Assembly: GCA_036023115.1 (NCBI GenBank)
Contig: JAYKKT010000047.1
Location: forward strand, 539,501-603,500
Reading direction: 5' to 3'
Source: Brasenia schreberi
Lineage: Eukaryota > Streptophyta > Magnoliopsida > Nymphaeales > Cabombaceae
DNA length: 64,000 nucleotides
Shown: positions 61,459 through 64,000 of the stretch, piece by piece
Layout of the letters: the number at the start of each line of letters is the position of its first letter
Position numbering within the stretch: the first letter of the stretch is position 1
Program-made: the position numbers and the translations under genes
Notes under the pieces: model-generated
The model's database searches: none
Seen by the model: the letters and a program-made list of their open reading frames with translations, nothing else
What the model was told of the DNA's origin: nothing

Positions 61459-62709
61459 TTAGAGTGCACCGCAAAAATGCACGTGATCCTCACCCTTATT
61501 TTCCACTTTCTGCGGCTCCGTTACAGCCATTGCGTTCACCCGCTGGGAGGATGATGCTGTGGGGCAATCCCGCGTATAGTGGTTCTCCTGGCAATTGTAA
61601 CATTGGACGGCGGCCTTGCCTTTGTTGCGCTGTGGCCGACCTCCTGCTTGTTCATTTTGGGGCGGCCTGCGTTCGTCCCCTCCATTTTGCGTGCCTTTTC
61701 TTGACTCATTGTTGTATGGCGTCGTGTCGCCATTGTAGTATGCAGGCTTCTTCTTTGGACTATAGGGTCGGTAGGGCCATTCATCCTTCTGCGGCTCGTC
61801 ATCCGCAAGGCGCTCTACCACACTGATGGCCGAGGCTAAGTCCTTCACCCGCATCTGTCGCAACTCACACTCCGCCTCACGTGTCAACCCGTTCATGAAG
61901 AAGAATAACCGGTCTACTTCTGCCATGGTCATGATGTTCAGCACGAGGGAGGTGAACTTGTTGATTTAGTCGCTGATGGACTTCTCGTGTTTCAACCACA
62001 TGAGGTCTTTCCGGGCTAGGTACTCTGGATCCTCGGGAATGAACTACCTCTGTATCTCCCGTTTGAAGTCTTCAAATGTGTCGATGGTGCAGAGTCTCCA
62101 ATCGACATCTGTGGAGAGTCGTCTCTACCAAAGAAGGGTATCTCCCTTCAAGAACGATGTTGTCGCACCGATCCTTCTGTCCTCTCATCGAATGTCCCAC
62201 ACTTTGATGTACTCTTCCACTTGCCACAAGAAGTTGTCGAGATCTTTGGTACTTCGGTCTCCTAAGTACAAATTAGGCTTCGGGGTAATGTCGTCATGCA
62301 AGGGGGTTGCTAAGGCCCCGCTTGCGACAACACGATCGAGTATCCCGCAATGCGCCTCGAGGGCTTCCAGCCTTTGTTCAATGACCGTATTATTCTCGTC
62401 GCGGCTAACACAACGGACAAACAATTCTTTCACCCGATCTTTTAGATTGGTGAGTGTTTCGCCCCAATTTTTCTTAAAGATGCTGATGGTGCTACGCATC
62501 AACTTGAACTCCTGTGTCACAAAGGTTCAGATGTTGTGTACGTCGTCCCTCAAGGATTCGAGGCTGATTTCAACATTGGCTACGTCATTCTCCAGTCTAC
62601 GTAGCCGATTGTCAACAAAGGTCTTTTCGACCGAGCGGTCCCTCCTGCGACCCTTGTCCGTTTCTGGGTCCTGTGATGGGGTGAGGCTTCTTCCAAACTT
62701 CAGATCCAT
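61459..62709 (-). pseudogene. Gypsy-type gag remnant
   Basis: Start ATG at 62709 (MDLKFGRSLTPSQDPETDKG). An early coiled segment (RLRRLENDVANVEISLESLR, then LKDRVKELFVRCVSRDENN) is followed by KPNLYLGDRSTKDLDNFLWQ and VEEYIKVW, the capsid-like core FIPEDPEYLARKDL, then LTREAECELRQMRVKDLASA and a zinc knuckle CYNCQENHYTRDC. The knuckle is one residue short (C-X2-C-X3-H-X4-C instead of X4). Stops interrupt it at TGA, TGA, TAG, TAG and TAA; each is one C-to-T step from a plausible CGA, CAG or CAA codon. Known role: structural protein packaging the element RNA. Confidence 0.75.
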
Positions 62710-62747
62710 CGTAGAAGAGCTTCATGGCATGAGGTAGCGAGATCGTT

Positions 62748-62762
62748 ACAACTCTGATATCA
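62748..62762 (-). promoter_or_regulatory. Primer-binding site (initiator-Met tRNA type)
   Basis: Minus strand TGATATCAGAGTTGT, five bases beyond the 5' LTR end; it differs by one base from the common TGGTATCAGAG, the complement of the 3' end of initiator tRNA-Met. Confidence 0.75.
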
Positions 62763-62766
62763 CTTT

Positions 62767-63212
62767 TGTCATGGGTAAACCGTCGCCAGACGCCGACGGG
62801 CTCTCCTGGAACCGGCGCTTCGCCTTAGGATCAAGCAAGCCTTAGCGGATTTCACCTGAGTGTTGGGGTTTGGCCACCGACTTCCCAAAATAACGCGTGA
62901 GATGTTCCTCCCCTGAGTACCAAGTGTGCCGATGCCTTGGCACTCAGAGACTCACTAACACGAACGGCAAAGGCAAGAAGACGGTTTGATCATAAGTGCA
63001 CGAAAACTTGAAAGCAAGAAAACTTGAAGGCAAGGAGAATTTTAATAGCAGAAACGAGGGTGCGTGCACCCATACACGGAATTTACTTAGTTAGGGTGTC
63101 TTTCCTCAAAATGAGAGTTTTTAGAAGGGAGCCAAAAAGGCTATTTCACTTTCGCAGTTTTTTAGAAGGGAGCCAAAAAGGCTATTACACTTTCGCAGTT
63201 TAACAGGTTAAA
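62767..63212 (-). repeat. 5' LTR of the gag-protease element, with an internal duplication
   Basis: About 40 bases longer than the other LTR because a 40-base unit (TTAGAAGGGAGCCAAAAAGG and following bases) is doubled at about 63118-63198. Confidence 0.85.
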
Positions 63213-64000
63213 CTTCGTTCGAAAGTGAATGGTGCCCCAAGACCAAAAAACGAAGTCCGATAAGTGTGAGAGGAGATCTTTGATATCCCATTAATCTTTA
63301 CCTTTTCAAACGAATAATTGCCATTTAAAAATTTTCCATTCTTCAGGCGTTGCCTCGCTTTTGGTCTCTTTCTTTCTCGCACTCTGTCACACGACGGATT
63401 CCTGTGGTGCGCGTATCAGAGATTTTTTTCAAAGATCTCGAATTCCTCACCTGTGATGGCAGATGAACGCGCACCGTTCACCTCAGTCCTTTTTCTCTGC
63501 ACAGAACGTCGTCCGATCTACTGTCCTTCACGAACTGCAGCATCTGATCGCCGTTCTCCATTGCCGAAGTGTCCTTCGGCCGACATCTCCAATGCGCACT
63601 CCATTGATGTCACTCACTCAAAGAACACGGATCACTCTAGCTTACGAACTCAAAGCACAAACACTTGCATTTATTAGGAAACCGATTACAGCATACGAAC
63701 ACAACCAAACTGGACTGAACTTTCTGCTGTGGACTAAGGGAGGTTCACGGACGGATCTTGCACGACCTGGCTACGGTTCCCCTTGAACCTAGCTAGGGAG
63801 GTTTCTCTTCCCCAAGAGAAACTCGTCACTCACTTGGTAAGGCACTCTTGCTAACCAAGATGACTCGACTTACAAGTCCCACCCGATTACACTACACTCC
63901 ACTTAACCACCTATCTCAGTCCACCCGAGCTCCTATTTATAGAGCTGGGTAGGCTGGTTAGTCCAGGAATATTCCAAGGGAATATTCTCCTTAGGTTACC
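63213..64000 (-). mobile_element. Probable LTR of another retrotransposon, running off the right edge
   Basis: The minus strand has a textbook TATA box (CTATAAATAGGAG, 63934-63941 core) and, about 270 bases downstream, a polyadenylation signal AATAAA (63676-63671). A promoter and a poly-A signal this close on one strand is the U3-R-U5 layout of an LTR. The plus-strand frames at 63318-63786 give no recognised protein. Boundaries and element type are unknown; 63213-63440 shows nothing clear. Alternatively a small gene promoter. Confidence 0.4.

Larger units (their letters stand above)
60258..63212 (-). mobile_element. Non-autonomous LTR retrotransposon with gag and protease only (TR-GAG-like, Ty3/gypsy type)
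   Basis: Two direct repeats of about 0.4 kb flank coding remnants on the minus strand: 5' LTR at 63212-62767, PBS, gag (62709-61459), protease (61401-60829), PPT, 3' LTR at 60664-60258. LTRs read TGTAACCC...TGACA on the minus strand at the better-preserved ends. Only 165 bases separate protease and 3' LTR, and no reverse transcriptase, RNase H or integrase exists between them. This is the layout of TR-GAG elements, which must borrow polymerase from an autonomous partner. Several stops make this copy dead. LTRs differ visibly, so the insertion is not recent. Target-site duplications could not be fixed. Confidence 0.8.

Noticed and set aside
60489..61826. Plus-strand frames near 60.5-61.8 kb
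   Set aside because: They run across the LTR or antisense to the protease and gag remnants.
61976..62737. A 253-codon plus-strand frame
   Set aside because: It is antisense to gag; the minus strand carries recognisable retroelement motifs, PBS and PPT in the matching orientation.

Overview
The window is nuclear DNA of a flowering plant. Evidence: spliced genes with GT-AG (and some GC-AG) introns, plant-specific families (RDM1, Raf-like MRK1 kinase, TSO1-like CXC protein, CVP2-like 5-phosphatase, NO VEIN), abundant TA/GA microsatellites, tRNA-derived SINEs, RTE-type LINEs, copia/gypsy/MULE relics and a fragment of chloroplast trnA-UGC. The species cannot be fixed from sequence alone. All exon models were built by eye from splice sites, reading frame and remembered family motifs; no search was run.

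Layout. 1-3.1 kb: 5' end of a SEC13 gene (minus; it continues off the left edge) with a long leader intron. 3.1-6.4 kb: microsatellites and unassigned sequence. 6.4-7.1 kb: a DUF7733-type membrane protein gene (minus) broken by one missing base. 8.2-9.6 kb: a weak, unrecognised candidate. 13.6-16.9 kb: complete ten-exon inositol polyphosphate 5-phosphatase (minus, 563 aa). 17-23 kb: gene-free, with tandem repeats, a 31-base C run and a scrap of gypsy pol. 23.3-25.3 kb: three exons of a novel plant SNARE (NPSN) gene, apparently a broken fragment. 27.2-28.8 kb: complete two-exon RDM1 (plus, 173 aa). 30.3-32.4 kb: complete six-exon MRK1-like Raf-group kinase (minus, 399 aa). 33-35 kb: SINEs and a plastid trnA insertion. 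35.1-40.3 kb: decayed 3' portion of a NO VEIN gene (minus) with a 5'-truncated RTE LINE inserted in an intron. 40.8-41.7 kb: dead copia pol. 42.3-53.8 kb: complete eleven-exon TSO1/TCX CXC-domain gene (plus, 861 aa), whose 5.7 kb first intron carries a nearly intact full-length RTE LINE with a perfect 19-bp target-site duplication. 55-56.4 kb: MULE transposase relic. 60.3-63.2 kb: a gag-plus-protease-only LTR element (minus) with two LTRs, PBS and PPT. 63.4-64 kb: probable LTR of another element running off the right edge.

The genes do not form an operon-like unit. RDM1 acts in RNA-directed DNA methylation, which silences elements like those filling the rest of the window, but their proximity is not evidence of a link. 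No new multi-gene system was found. The most interesting objects are the gag-protease-only retroelement, the paired RTE insertions with intact target-site duplications, the duplicated dying exon and two GC-AG introns in the CXC gene, and several single-base breaks at short base runs that could be either real decay or assembly error.
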